Shown piece by piece: positions 18,737-28,382 of a stretch of DNA of 64,000 nucleotides. Position 1 is the first letter of the stretch; each line of letters opens with the position of its first letter. The notes under the pieces are model-generated. The model saw only the letters and a list, made by a program, of their open reading frames with translations, was not told where the DNA came from and searched no databases. Origin of the DNA: Fodinibius sp051746985 (GTDB lineage: Bacteria > Bacteroidota > Rhodothermia > Balneolales > Balneolaceae); contig JBNJFP010000008.1 in NCBI GenBank assembly GCA_051746985.1, positions 40,239 to 104,238 on the forward strand, written 5' to 3'. The translations under genes were made by a program, and so were the position numbers.

Positions 18737-21217
18737 GTGAAGAAATTATTATTAGCTCTTTTTGTCCTTCTTTTCACTTATAACCCTGTTTTATCTCAGG
18801 ATAAATCCATAAATATTGAAAACCCCTTAGAAAACAGACCTCAGCAATTAGAGGTACAGGAGGTTGAGGTAGAAGGATTAACAACGGCTCGCGAAAGTTT
18901 CGTCATTGGAACCACTGGTCTGCAAGAAGGGACACAGATTACCATACCGGGGCAAGACTTGTCGCGGGCGATCAAAAGTTTGTACAGAACAGGGTTGTTT
19001 TCGGATGTTGAAATCCAGGAAACAGATCGCAGTATGGGTGGGATATCTTTAAAGATTGTTGTACAAGAACAGCCCCGCCTCGAAGATTTTGAGATAAACG
19101 GTACCAAGCGATCACATCGTAATGATCTGGAAGAAGAGATAACCTTGATGCGTGGATATGCCGTAACCGAGTCGTCGCTTTCGCAAGCGAAAAGTACAAT
19201 AAAGAGGTTCTATGAGGATAAAGGATATTGGTACACCGACATTGAAGTTGAACAGTCTGAACCTGACTCTGTAAGTAACAGGGTTACTGTTTCTTTCAAT
19301 GTTGATCCGGGTAAGCGTTTAGAGGTTAAGGACATTAACTTCGAAGGAAATGAAGAATTCAGCGAGCGCCAGCTGAGAAAAGCACTTGATGAGGTTAGCG
19401 AAGATCGTTGGTGGAAATTCTTTTCAAAGAAAACGTTTGAAGAGGATGAGTTTGAAACGGCCAAAGAAAACCTGCGTGAATTTTATGGTGAGCATGGTTT
19501 CCTCGATTTTCGCATCATGGAAGACAGCGTTTATACCTTTCCATACACCCAGCGACGACTGGTATTTATGAAAACACCAGCTGAAGGTATTAAGGTAGAT
19601 CTAAAAGTGGATGAAGGTCCCCAGTACAAAGTCAGAGATATTACGTGGGAAGGTAACACTGTGTATTCTGATGAACAGCTACAGCAGACCTTAGGGTTTG
19701 AAAAAGGCGATGTCTTCAATCAGAAACGGTTTAATGAGAAAATGGAATTCTCGCAGGAGGGGGATGACCTGACAAGCCTGTACCGGGATGTAGGATATCT
19801 GTTCTTTAGAATAGAACCCGAGATCGAAGTGGTCGGCGAAGATTCCGTGGATCTAAATATGAGCATTTATGAGGATGAAGTTGCTCATATCGAGGAGGTG
19901 TCTTTCGAAGGAAACACTAAAACTCACGATGATGTCGTTCGGCGAACATTGCGAACCGTGCCGGGACAAAAGTATAGTCAGCAGGCTATTGTGCGAACCA
20001 TTCGCGAGCTCGGCCAGTTAGGATATTTCAATCCAGAAGGTATTCAGCCTAACCTGTCGCCAGATCAGGAAAATCATACGGTGGATATCAATTACAGTCT
20101 TGATGAATCACAAAGTACCGATAATTTTGAGTTTTCTGGTGGATTTGGCGGACAGGGTATTGGATTAATTCTATCGGCGCGGTTGAATTTCAATAACTTT
20201 TCGATTCAGCGTGCTGTGAAAGGAGAGGGCTGGAATCCGATTCCTTCGGGAGATGGACAGAAGTTATCGTTAGGCGTTCAGGTTACCGGAAGTGGTTATC
20301 AGAGCTATAACGTAGGATTCCAAGAACCTTGGTTAGGAGGCAAGCCGCTGTCACTAGGCGTAAATGCAAGCTATGATTTGATTAGCTATCGCGGTATGTC
20401 ATCACGAAATGAGTTGCTTTCAGGGAGTGTGTCACTGGGACGTCGCCTGAACTGGCCCGACGATTATTTTACCCACCGATCAGAACTTTCGTATCAATTG
20501 TATGATGTAGAAGGCGGCGCGTCGTTCTTGGCAGAAGGGACCTCAAGCATTATGAGTATCAAACAGGTGCTGGAACGCAATTCTACCGATAATGCAATCG
20601 CCCCAACAACAGGCTCGAAGTTGAGCTTGTCGGGTGAGCTTGCTCCACCGCTGCCGGGCTTTTCACAATTTTATAAACTTAAATCCAAGTACCAGAACCA
20701 TACCACAATCATTGACAAGCTGGTGCTTACAAACACCGTTGAGTATGGTTACCTTGGATATTTGACCGAGGATCAGCGCAGTGATTTTCAGCGCTTTAAA
20801 CTGGGGGGTACCCAGATGCAGCAGCGTCAAAGTTTTCTTGACGATAACATAGATCTGCGTGGTTTCCCCGGTGGACAAAATGGTTCCATTTCCCCTATTG
20901 AGAACGGTCAGCCAGTAGGTGGTCGATTATATACCAAGTATTCGATGGAGTTGCGTTACCCTGCTATAACTGAGGAACAGGCTCAGGTGCATCCTTATGC
21001 ATTCCTGGATGCGGGTAATGCTTTTGCCGATAACCAAGAGTTTTCACCGTTTGATGTAAAACGGGCCGTTGGTTTTGGTACCCGTATTTACCTGCCAATA
21101 CTCGGGCTGGTTGACTTGAGCTATGGATACCGATTGGATGGTATCCCCATCCCCAATAACCCTGTTCGTCCGGGCGAATGGCAATTCCTGTTTAATATTG
21201 GAGCACCATTTGAATAG
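18737..21217 (+). CDS. bamA: Outer membrane protein assembly factor BamA
   Basis: An Omp85 family protein of about 826 residues. The frame opens at a TTG (18716), but the GTG at 18737 gives a clean signal peptide (VKKLLLALFVLLFTYNPVLS then Q), so I start there. Repeated POTRA domains fill roughly the first half; boundaries are visible at segments such as VEVEGLTTARESF, FEINGTKRSHRNDL, INFEGNEEFSERQL, ITWEGNTVYSDEQL and VSFEGNTKTHDDVV, consistent with five. The C-terminal beta-barrel contains LRGFPGGQNGSI (the family's RGF/Y loop) and ends GEWQFLFNIGAPFE. It inserts beta-barrel proteins into the outer membrane. The first skp gene overlaps its stop codon by one base. Confidence 0.95.
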   Translation: MKKLLLALFVLLFTYNPVLSQDKSINIENPLENRPQQLEVQEVEVEGLTTARESFVIGTTGLQEGTQITIPGQDLSRAIKSLYRTGLFSDVEIQETDRSMGGISLKIVVQEQPRLEDFEINGTKRSHRNDLEEEITLMRGYAVTESSLSQAKSTIKRFYEDKGYWYTDIEVEQSEPDSVSNRVTVSFNVDPGKRLEVKDINFEGNEEFSERQLRKALDEVSEDRWWKFFSKKTFEEDEFETAKENLREFYGEHGFLDFRIMEDSVYTFPYTQRRLVFMKTPAEGIKVDLKVDEGPQYKVRDITWEGNTVYSDEQLQQTLGFEKGDVFNQKRFNEKMEFSQEGDDLTSLYRDVGYLFFRIEPEIEVVGEDSVDLNMSIYEDEVAHIEEVSFEGNTKTHDDVVRRTLRTVPGQKYSQQAIVRTIRELGQLGYFNPEGIQPNLSPDQENHTVDINYSLDESQSTDNFEFSGGFGGQGIGLILSARLNFNNFSIQRAVKGEGWNPIPSGDGQKLSLGVQVTGSGYQSYNVGFQEPWLGGKPLSLGVNASYDLISYRGMSSRNELLSGSVSLGRRLNWPDDYFTHRSELSYQLYDVEGGASFLAEGTSSIMSIKQVLERNSTDNAIAPTTGSKLSLSGELAPPLPGFSQFYKLKSKYQNHTTIIDKLVLTNTVEYGYLGYLTEDQRSDFQRFKLGGTQMQQRQSFLDDNIDLRGFPGGQNGSISPIENGQPVGGRLYTKYSMELRYPAITEEQAQVHPYAFLDAGNAFADNQEFSPFDVKRAVGFGTRIYLPILGLVDLSYGYRLDGIPIPNNPVRPGEWQFLFNIGAPFE

Positions 21218-21765
21218 TGAAAAAAATGGTATCACATAGCATTGCTGTTGTGTTAGTGGTGATGTTGAGCATAAGCTCAGCTTTGGCACAGCAGCAAAAA
21301 ATAGGCTATGTGAATACAGATGAAATTTTATCGCAGATGTCGGAATATGAAGGCATCCAAAAACAGTTGGGTACGCTTAGCTCGGAATGGAATAATCGGT
21401 TAAGTGAGATGGAAGATGAAATTGATAGCTTGGAGGAGGATTTTGAAGCAAAAGAGATACTCTATACGGATGACCTTAAAGAACAAAAACTCCAAGAAAT
21501 AGAAAATAAAGTTAATCAGCGGCAGCAATATATTGATGAAAAATTTAGTTCTGAAGGAGAATATTTTCAGAAACAAAAGGAGTTGCTCGAACCTATACAG
21601 CGCAAAATTTTTGAAGCAATAAATGTTATTGCTAACGAGCAGGGCTTCGATTTTGTCTTTGACCGGGCTCAGAATTCAAGTATGCTTTATGGCGATGATC
21701 AATGGAATTTAAATGAGGAAGTACTACAAGAGCTTGGTATTACGTTAAATGAAGCGAGCAATTAA
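21217..21765 (+). CDS. Skp/OmpH family periplasmic chaperone, copy 1
   Basis: A 182-residue Skp-like chaperone that starts at a GTG overlapping the last base of the bamA stop, so translation is probably coupled. A signal peptide ends at SSALAQ. The mature start QQKIGYVNTDEILSQMSEYE matches the OmpH head domain; residues about 50-130 are a charged helical hairpin, the tentacle that holds unfolded outer-membrane proteins. The C-terminal DFVFDRAQNSSMLYGDD returns to the head domain. It is the most divergent of three tandem copies. It should deliver unfolded porins to BamA in the periplasm. Confidence 0.9.
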   Translation: MKKMVSHSIAVVLVVMLSISSALAQQQKIGYVNTDEILSQMSEYEGIQKQLGTLSSEWNNRLSEMEDEIDSLEEDFEAKEILYTDDLKEQKLQEIENKVNQRQQYIDEKFSSEGEYFQKQKELLEPIQRKIFEAINVIANEQGFDFVFDRAQNSSMLYGDDQWNLNEEVLQELGITLNEASN

Positions 21766-21816
21766 TAAAAATTGTTTTTATACTCACAGGCTTAATTAAT
21801 TGAACACCAAACTTAA

Positions 21817-22362
21817 ATGATTGCAATGTTTAAAAAGTTAGTAAGTGCTTTTTTTCTGTTACTATTTGTCGTTAGCACTTCGGCATTTGGACAACTAAAT
21901 ATTGGATATCTGAATACGCAGGAAGTTTTGAGTGAAATGCCGGGGCGTGCAGAAGTGGAAAGTCAACTTGATGAGTTTGTTCAAAGCAAACGAGGAGAGC
22001 TCGAGCAGCGAACCATCGCTTTTCAGGATTCGGTAGCCAGCTTTCAGCAAAATCAGGAAAACCTGTCGGAGGATCAGATCCGTCAACAAGAAGGGAAGCT
22101 TGCTGAAATGGAGGCCGAAATTCAAGAATATCAGCAAGGACTTCAGCAGCAGGTACAGCAGCGTCGCTCATCCCTTTTAGAACCATTGTATAACAAAATG
22201 GATGAAGCCATTAGTGCTGTCGCAGAAGAAAATGATCTTGATTTTGTGCTCAACGAAGCTACAGGATCGGGAGAAAATGTCATTTATTATGCTGCCAGCG
22301 AAAAATTAGATATTACCCAGCAAGTAATGGAATATATTAACGACACATCTGACGAGAATTAA
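21817..22362 (+). CDS. Skp/OmpH family periplasmic chaperone, copy 2
   Basis: A 181-residue second tandem copy. The signal peptide ends at TSAFGQ, followed by LNIGYLNTQEVLSEMPGRAE. The central helical hairpin is glutamine-rich (EYQQGLQQQVQQRRSS), and the C-terminal DLDFVLNEATGSGENVIYYA resembles copy 3 more than copy 1. It is separated from copy 1 by 51 bases and from copy 3 by 18. It probably has the same chaperone role, perhaps with a different client range or by forming mixed trimers; the sequence cannot decide between these. Confidence 0.9.
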   Translation: MIAMFKKLVSAFFLLLFVVSTSAFGQLNIGYLNTQEVLSEMPGRAEVESQLDEFVQSKRGELEQRTIAFQDSVASFQQNQENLSEDQIRQQEGKLAEMEAEIQEYQQGLQQQVQQRRSSLLEPLYNKMDEAISAVAEENDLDFVLNEATGSGENVIYYAASEKLDITQQVMEYINDTSDEN

Positions 22363-22380
22363 CCGAAACCCAATTATATT

Positions 22381-22926
22381 ATGATAAAACGAATACTATC
22401 AATATCACTACTTTGTTTTTTTGCCATTGGCTTTTCAGGGCATTCAACAGCCCAGGCTCAGGAATTAGAAATCGGCTATGTAGATCCGCAGTCTATATTA
22501 AGTAAAATGCCGGAGATGAAAGCAGTACAACAACGTCTGCAAAATTTTGTTGAGCGAAAGCGGGGAGAATTTACTGAGAAACAGCAAGATTTTCAGCAGC
22601 AGGTTACTGAGTTTCAGCAAAAGGCAGATGTTATGAATGAAGGAGCGCGACAAGAAGAAGAAGAACGCCTCGGCAAGCTTAATGCTGAACTCCAGCAATA
22701 TCAAAGCGAGGTACAGCAAGAAATCCAGGAAAAACAGCAAGAACTGGTTAGTCCTTTGCTTGATCAGATCGATGAAGCTGTAGGCGTTGTTGCGCAAGAA
22801 ATGGGGTTAACCTATGTCATTAATACGGCAACCAGCCAGGGTGATATGATTATTTTATATGCTTCTGATGAGGCTCAGGAAAAGTATGACATCACCGATC
22901 AGGTGTTAGACCAGCTCGATATTTAA
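22381..22926 (+). CDS. Skp/OmpH family periplasmic chaperone, copy 3
   Basis: A 181-residue third tandem copy. The signal peptide ends at STAQAQ, followed by ELEIGYVDPQSILSKMPEMK. It has a Gln/Glu-rich hairpin (EVQQEIQEKQQELVSP) and a C-terminal TYVINTATSQGDMIILYASD, closely similar in layout to copy 2. It is the last gene of the uppS-bamA-skp operon, and a terminator hairpin begins 26 bases after its stop. The family is secure. Why three copies are kept is not clear. Confidence 0.9.
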   Translation: MIKRILSISLLCFFAIGFSGHSTAQAQELEIGYVDPQSILSKMPEMKAVQQRLQNFVERKRGEFTEKQQDFQQQVTEFQQKADVMNEGARQEEEERLGKLNAELQQYQSEVQQEIQEKQQELVSPLLDQIDEAVGVVAQEMGLTYVINTATSQGDMIILYASDEAQEKYDITDQVLDQLDI

Positions 22927-22951
22927 ATCTGGTGGACATACAAATTAAGTA

Positions 22952-22984
22952 AGGGCAGCTCGCTATCGGGCTGCCTTTTTTTAT
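22952..22984. terminator. Rho-independent terminator after the skp genes
   Basis: A GC-rich stem GGCAGC (22954-22959) / GCTGCC (22970-22975) is followed by a run of T on the plus strand. It ends the bamA-skp operon. Its T-run reaches into the stop codon of the convergent VWA gene, so the two transcription units are packed end to end. Confidence 0.75.
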
Positions 22985-24090
22985 TTGACCCTCTTTTTAC
23001 GGTTACGAATATAATCCTCAAAAATATACCCGCCCAGATTATCGAGTGATGCAAAGTAGGCCCTTCCCTTGTTTGCTTCGGTAAGCTCTCTTACGAAATC
23101 CTGAAGATAGGGATCCCGGGCAATCATAAAAGTTGTAATATCGATATCGTCGCGGCGGCATTTGACGCCTTCATCCAGCACGCGATTTACAATTTTTCTG
23201 TCGAGTCCAAAACTGTTTTTATAGATTTTTCCATTTTCGATAATGCAGGAAGGTTTTCCATCGGTAATCATAAAAATCTGTTTGTTGGCAAATTTGCGCC
23301 GATGCAAAATATGTCGCGCAACCTGCAAAGCCTGCTGTGTATTGGTATGGTAGGGGCCTACTTTTAAATAGGGTAAGTCTTCTATGTTTACCTTCCAGGC
23401 CTCATTTCCAAAGGCTACAATATCCAGAGAATCTTTGGCATAATTGTTTAAAATGAGCTCCGACAAAGCCATTGCTACTTTTTTTGCAGGAGTGATGCGG
23501 TCTTCTCCATAAAGAATCATAGAATGGCTCAAATCAATGAGCAGTACTGTGGCTACCGAGGTGTAGTGGTCCGTGTCGTGTATGCGAATGTCGTCCTCAT
23601 TGAGGCGCATTTGATCGATGTTGCTATGCTTAAGCATGTTCATCATCGTTCCCACACTATCAATATTGGAAATGTCGTCGCCTTGTTGCCACGCCCTGGT
23701 CTCAGGTTGGCGTTCAAGGCCTTTGCCGGTATGGTTGGTGGGATGATTTCCAACCCCACCCTTATCGAGATTATTGAATATTTCTTCCAGGGAACGCTTT
23801 CGCAGGCTGCGTTCGGTTTTGCGTGTTATGACATAAACATTTTGTTGGTTATCCTGCTCAATATATCCGCGTTCTTTGAGCTCATTGATAAAATCTCCGA
23901 GATCATAATCCTCAAATTGATCGGTGATATCGTATTCTTTATCAATATCAGTTAGCCAGCGCAAGGCTTTCTGCACATCACCACTTGCGATGGTAAGTAG
24001 TTCCTGGAAGGTATCCCACAGGGTGTCAAAGGGGGACTTCCCCTGGTTATTGGCAAATCGGCTGTCCCATTTTTGATACTTGAAATGCAT
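22981..24090 (-). CDS. VWA-domain protein
   Basis: A 369-residue soluble protein. The C-terminal half is a von Willebrand A domain: VLLIDLSHSMILYGEDRI supplies a DxSxS metal-ion-dependent adhesion site, followed by MALSELILNNYAKDSLDIVA, and later FMITDGKPSC. The N-terminal 150 residues are charged and helical (DITDQFEDYDLGDFINEL, SLEEIFNNLDKGGVGNH). Domain order resembles the VWA proteins that work with MoxR-type AAA chaperones, although no MoxR gene is adjacent here. It lies alone between the skp terminator and the divergent rnhB gene. The role is unknown. Confidence 0.8.
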   Translation of the reverse strand: MHFKYQKWDSRFANNQGKSPFDTLWDTFQELLTIASGDVQKALRWLTDIDKEYDITDQFEDYDLGDFINELKERGYIEQDNQQNVYVITRKTERSLRKRSLEEIFNNLDKGGVGNHPTNHTGKGLERQPETRAWQQGDDISNIDSVGTMMNMLKHSNIDQMRLNEDDIRIHDTDHYTSVATVLLIDLSHSMILYGEDRITPAKKVAMALSELILNNYAKDSLDIVAFGNEAWKVNIEDLPYLKVGPYHTNTQQALQVARHILHRRKFANKQIFMITDGKPSCIIENGKIYKNSFGLDRKIVNRVLDEGVKCRRDDIDITTFMIARDPYLQDFVRELTEANKGRAYFASLDNLGGYIFEDYIRNRKKRVK

Positions 24091-24155
24091 GATAAAAACG
24101 TTGACTTTAGCGTGAGTATAAATTAACGCTATCGTTCATATTTTAATTCATTGTA

Positions 24156-24803
24156 ATGAATAATTCGGCTAATAGAAACGCATCTGATACTGTTGACCGC
24201 ATTCGATTTGAGAGAAAATTATGGAATGAAGATTTTGAGCGAGTAATGGGACTGGATGAAGTGGGTCGGGGTTGTTTATCAGGGCCGGTGGTAGCTGCAG
24301 GCGTTATTTTTGAGCCGGGCACGTATTTGAAAGAAATCAGGGATAGTAAAAAATTATCACTCAAAGATCGAAAGAAATTAGCTGCCGAAATTAAACAGAA
24401 GGCAAAATTTTGGACGATCCAGCGTTGTAGTCCCACCGAAATTGATGAGTTAAATATTTTGCATGCTTCTATTAGGGCAATGAATAAATGTGTTGATGCC
24501 AATGGGGCCAACCCCGATTATTTACTTGTAGATGGGAACCGTTTTAGTTCGGGACTCTGTCCCCATAAATGTATTGTGGGAGGGGATGATCAATCGATGA
24601 GTATAGCAGCGGCTTCTATTATTGCAAAAGTCTATCGCGATGAATGGATGATTAAGCTGCACGAACAGTATCCCCACTATGGCTGGGATACTAATGTAGG
24701 ATATCCTACGTCAAAGCATTTTAAAGGTCTGCAAAAGCATGGTGCTACCAAGTTTCACCGGCAGAGTTTTAATCTGCGTACGGATAAGGTGCTTGAAGAT
24801 TAA
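24156..24803 (+). CDS. rnhB: Ribonuclease HII
   Basis: A 215-residue type 2 RNase H, which removes ribonucleotides and RNA primers from DNA. The catalytic signature GLDEVGRGCLSGPVVAAGVI lies at about residues 31-50, the second acidic site is LLVDGNRF, and KVYRDEWM plus YGWDTNVGYPTSKHF are conserved later. Length is standard. About 20 residues precede the core domain, which is modest for the family. It is convergent with rodA, with only 5 bases between the two stops and no clear hairpin. Confidence 0.94.
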   Translation: MNNSANRNASDTVDRIRFERKLWNEDFERVMGLDEVGRGCLSGPVVAAGVIFEPGTYLKEIRDSKKLSLKDRKKLAAEIKQKAKFWTIQRCSPTEIDELNILHASIRAMNKCVDANGANPDYLLVDGNRFSSGLCPHKCIVGGDDQSMSIAAASIIAKVYRDEWMIKLHEQYPHYGWDTNVGYPTSKHFKGLQKHGATKFHRQSFNLRTDKVLED

Positions 24804-24808
24804 AAACC

Positions 24809-26059
24809 TTACCGGTAGATACTGAACTGTCGTTTATAAAAGTCGAGGTTCAGACAGATTCCAAGCATCAGGGTATTGGTGATAAGTGCCGAGCCACCAT
24901 AGCTTATAAAAGGCAGGGGTATCCCAATAACAGGTAGTAGCCCGGTAGCCGAACCCACATTGATGAAGATATGGATAAAGAAAACGGTTAGTACTCCCAC
25001 CATCACCAGTTGCGCAAATGGATGTTTGTGCACCGATGCCATCATTAAAAGCCGAAGTGTTAATGCGAGCAACAGTATGATCGTTAAGCTGGCCCCCAAA
25101 AAGCCAAATTCTTCCCCAATCACGCAGAAAATAAAATCGGTCCATTGCTCAGGTAAGAACCGAAGCTGAGTTTGGGTCCCTTCCATAAATCCTTTGCCAT
25201 AAATACCGCCGGAGCCAATGGCCGTTTTTGCCTGGATGACGTTCCAACCTGCCCCTTGTGGGTCAAAAGAGGGGTTGGTAAAAGCTTCGATACGAGCGCG
25301 CTGATGTGGTTGAAGGATCTGGTTTAAGGCGATATGAATGCCAATGATCAGCAAAAGCCCAGTGGCAAATGAGGTGAAGGTAAGCCAGGTTCTTCGTTGG
25401 ATCACGAAAATAGCCAGCGTGATAATGACGGCGGCTAAAAGCCCCCAGTACCATTCTATGATTGTGAGATACCCAATAACAGCCGGAGAAATAATGAACA
25501 GGGAAATGCCGTAGGGCAGGCCCGACCAAAACAGTATCACGGGAATAAGGGCAAAAAAGATGATAGCAGTACCCAAATCATTTTGTAACAGTACCAAAAT
25601 GGCGGGTACTACAATAAGGCCAACTGCAATAGTAGCTGACTTTAAATTTTCGGCCGAGATGTTACGGCGACTGGTTAGGTAATTGGCAACTGCTAAAATG
25701 GTAGCAATTTTCATTAACTCACTTACCTGTAGATTAAACGGGCCGAGGACCAACCAGCTTTTAGCTCCATTTACTTCTCGTCCGAAAAACAGCGTTATGA
25801 TCATTAACAGTATGCCCAGTCCATAAAAAATGTATGAGCCACCTATAAAAGAACGAGGGTTAACAAATTGCAATCCTATTAAAAGGATTATCGCCACCCC
25901 AAAAGAAATGAGCTGTTTATAAAAATTTACTTGTATGTAGCTGGGCAAAAATTCCGCAACTGGTCCTTGGGTAGCACTATAAATAGCTACCAGTCCTATA
26001 CCGATCAGGCTTGCCCAAATAGCAACAAGCGACCAACTAAGTTCCCGCAGATTGATCAT
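24809..26059 (-). CDS. rodA: Rod shape-determining protein RodA
   Basis: A 416-residue SEDS-family peptidoglycan glycosyltransferase with about ten membrane segments. Typical SEDS features are an N-terminal IGLVAIYSATQG, the NDLGTAIIFFALIPVILFWS segment with the catalytic-type Asp, the large loop GWNVIQAKTAIGSGGIYGKG, and the terminal PLPFISYGGSALITN. Size and gene context distinguish it from FtsW. Its start overlaps the 3' end of mrdA by 23 bases. With its PBP2 partner it polymerises and cross-links wall material during elongation, guided by MreB. Confidence 0.95.
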   Translation of the reverse strand: MINLRELSWSLVAIWASLIGIGLVAIYSATQGPVAEFLPSYIQVNFYKQLISFGVAIILLIGLQFVNPRSFIGGSYIFYGLGILLMIITLFFGREVNGAKSWLVLGPFNLQVSELMKIATILAVANYLTSRRNISAENLKSATIAVGLIVVPAILVLLQNDLGTAIIFFALIPVILFWSGLPYGISLFIISPAVIGYLTIIEWYWGLLAAVIITLAIFVIQRRTWLTFTSFATGLLLIIGIHIALNQILQPHQRARIEAFTNPSFDPQGAGWNVIQAKTAIGSGGIYGKGFMEGTQTQLRFLPEQWTDFIFCVIGEEFGFLGASLTIILLLALTLRLLMMASVHKHPFAQLVMVGVLTVFFIHIFINVGSATGLLPVIGIPLPFISYGGSALITNTLMLGICLNLDFYKRQFSIYR

Positions 26060-27902
26060 CTAATTCTTGTTCTTCTTGCGTTTCGTGTTCACGCGGTTCA
26101 AAGTTTTTTACGTAGTCATAAACGTATGACCGATCAATTTCACCAGTCAGATAGTGTTCAATAAGCAGCGATGCAATTGGCGCAGCAGAAATGGATCCAT
26201 AGCCCCCATTTTCTACAAGTACGGCAATAGCAATTTTGGGATCATCAACTGGGGCGAAACTAATAAACCAACCGTGATCCTGACCGTGTGGATTTTGAGC
26301 CGTGCCTGTTTTACCTGCTACTTCAATACTATCCAGATCGGCGTAATACCTGCCGCTTCCATCGGTGACAACGCGGCGCATGCCCCTTTTTACGATATCG
26401 ACCTCGGCTGGATCTACCCAGTCAATGTTATGTTTATCGGGATTCGTCATGAGCATGGTTCCATCATTTTGCTTAATAGCCTGAACCAGGTGGGGCTGTA
26501 TTTTATACCCCCCGTTACCGATCTGTGAGGCCACTAATGCCATTTGTAGTGGCGATACAGCCATAAAACCCTGCCCCACACCAAGGCTCAGCTGATCACC
26601 AATACCCCATCGGTTTTCTCCCAAAACCTGGTTAAAGAAGATGCTGTCGGGGATGGTGCCCGTTACTTCATTGGGAATATCAATATTATTTAGCCGGCCC
26701 AGGCCAAACGATGTAGCCATTTGGTGCCATTTGTCGAGACCCTCGTTCGAAGCTATTTCATCCATCAGCCAAAAGAAAAAGGTGTTGCTCGATTCTTGCA
26801 GCGCTTTTCCAACATTGTATTTCCCCGGATCTGCGAGATCTCCATACCGCCGTCCTCGTCTGTAATAACCAGGATTGTCGATCTCGGTATCGGCGGTAAT
26901 GATGTCCAGCTCTAATCCCATCAAAGCCATCAAGGGTTTAAAAGTAGATCCCGGGGGTTGTTTGCCAGAAATAGCCCGATTGTAAAGGGGGTTGGTGGTA
27001 TCGGCGTTGATGCTGTCCCAGTAGGTTTGGTCAATGCGTCCCGATAGCTTTCGGATATCATATTCAGGGGAACTGACCAGGCTAAGGATGGCTCCATTAC
27101 TGGGATCCATCGCTACTACGGCCCCCTGCTTTCCCTTCATAAGATCCTCAGCCAACAGCTGCAGTTCGGCATCTATGGTTGTGTATAAATCAGAGCCTCT
27201 TTCGGGAGCTTCGTCTATTTCTCCATCCTGAAAAGACCCTTGGCTTTGCCCCATAGCATTGATGGTTATATATTCGGTGCCCAGCTTTCCCCGTAACTGT
27301 TCTTCATAGGCCATTTCGAGACCGCTTTTACCTACTTTATCACCCAAGTGGTAACTTTTTGTTCGCAGGTATTCCTCTTTTGAAACTTCTCGCAAGTATC
27401 CCAAGATATGGGAGGCCCGGAGGCTGTCGATAGGGTAACGTCGTTTGCTTTCAACCTGATGCCCTACACCAGAAAGTTGCCAGATGTTTTCTTGCAGGAT
27501 GGAGAAAGACTCAAAATCTACTTCGGTAAAAATGCGTGAGGCGCGATAGTAGGAATAATTTCGGGCTTCTTGTACGCGCTCCTCGACCTCCTCTTCTGGG
27601 ATATCCATCAACTTAGCTAAAATGGGCGTATTTTTATGGTCATAGCTGGCTGGGGTTACGGTGATGGAGTAAATCGGTTCATTATCCACCAGTAAGTTGC
27701 CGTTGCGGTCGTAGATGAGGCCGCGAGCGGGATTGATCACTTCTTGGCGCAGCGAGTTTTCACGGCTAAGCGGACTATAGGTTTCAAAGTCGAGAATTTG
27801 TAATTGGAATAGGCGACCAAGGATAATCAATCCCAACACGATAATACATATCAGCAATACGCGGACCGTTATGCGGGAATGATGTCGCTGTTGATACTGC
27901 AT
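26037..27902 (-). CDS. mrdA: Penicillin-binding protein 2 (transpeptidase)
   Basis: A 621-residue class B PBP of the elongasome. An N-terminal membrane segment (about residues 12-31) is followed by the dimerisation region and the transpeptidase domain. S319 in PPGSTFKPLMAL is the acylated serine with K322, the SxN motif is in QESSNTFFFWL, and KTG is in VAGKTGTAQNP near residue 527. The protein cross-links peptidoglycan at the lateral wall together with RodA. It sits between mreD (9-base gap) and rodA (overlap). Its acidic C-terminal tail is rich in Glu and Asp and is not part of the catalytic fold. Confidence 0.95.
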   Translation of the reverse strand: MQYQQRHHSRITVRVLLICIIVLGLIILGRLFQLQILDFETYSPLSRENSLRQEVINPARGLIYDRNGNLLVDNEPIYSITVTPASYDHKNTPILAKLMDIPEEEVEERVQEARNYSYYRASRIFTEVDFESFSILQENIWQLSGVGHQVESKRRYPIDSLRASHILGYLREVSKEEYLRTKSYHLGDKVGKSGLEMAYEEQLRGKLGTEYITINAMGQSQGSFQDGEIDEAPERGSDLYTTIDAELQLLAEDLMKGKQGAVVAMDPSNGAILSLVSSPEYDIRKLSGRIDQTYWDSINADTTNPLYNRAISGKQPPGSTFKPLMALMGLELDIITADTEIDNPGYYRRGRRYGDLADPGKYNVGKALQESSNTFFFWLMDEIASNEGLDKWHQMATSFGLGRLNNIDIPNEVTGTIPDSIFFNQVLGENRWGIGDQLSLGVGQGFMAVSPLQMALVASQIGNGGYKIQPHLVQAIKQNDGTMLMTNPDKHNIDWVDPAEVDIVKRGMRRVVTDGSGRYYADLDSIEVAGKTGTAQNPHGQDHGWFISFAPVDDPKIAIAVLVENGGYGSISAAPIASLLIEHYLTGEIDRSYVYDYVKNFEPREHETQEEQELDDQSAGT

Positions 27903-27911
27903 TTGAGGTTC

Positions 27912-28382
27912 CTAATTCGTTCTAAAAAGGTGTATGAAGCTTGCCACCAAGGCAGTGTAAATGCTGCTGCCTATCAGGTGACGCCAGAAAAATATTTCAC
28001 CGGTATAGTTTTCGATTACAGAATTGAGTCCTAAGAAAATCAGGTTATGGATTACCGCTACAACAAATATGGTTAAAAATATCTGTCCGATAAGCAGTCG
28101 TTTTTTTCCTCCTCTGGGGATAAAATTATAACTGACAAAAACCAATAATGTTTTAGAAAACATATTCAATCCCCATAAATCAAGAAGCGCATCCTGTAAA
28201 AATGCCAGTCCAGCGGCCATTAGCAGAGCGGTGGTTCTGTCTTTTTGAGACATATACCAGACCAGAAAAATAAGCAGCAGGTCAGGCTGTACCTGCATGA
28301 TTTGAAGATGCCGGAAAAGCATAATTTGGATCAGAAGCAAACCCAGCCCAATACCAAAATTTTTAAAACGTTCCGGATTCAT
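27912..28382 (-). CDS. mreD: Rod shape-determining protein MreD
   Basis: A 156-residue integral membrane protein with five or so hydrophobic segments. Sequence conservation in MreD is low, so the call rests on size, topology (for example GIGLGLLLIQIMLFRHLQIM near the start and LLLIFLVWYMSQKDRT) and its position between mreC and mrdA. Its start overlaps the mreC stop by four bases (ATGA), showing translational coupling. MreD stabilises the MreC-PBP2 complex in the inner membrane. Confidence 0.88.
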   Translation of the reverse strand: MNPERFKNFGIGLGLLLIQIMLFRHLQIMQVQPDLLLIFLVWYMSQKDRTTALLMAAGLAFLQDALLDLWGLNMFSKTLLVFVSYNFIPRGGKKRLLIGQIFLTIFVVAVIHNLIFLGLNSVIENYTGEIFFWRHLIGSSIYTALVASFIHLFRTN

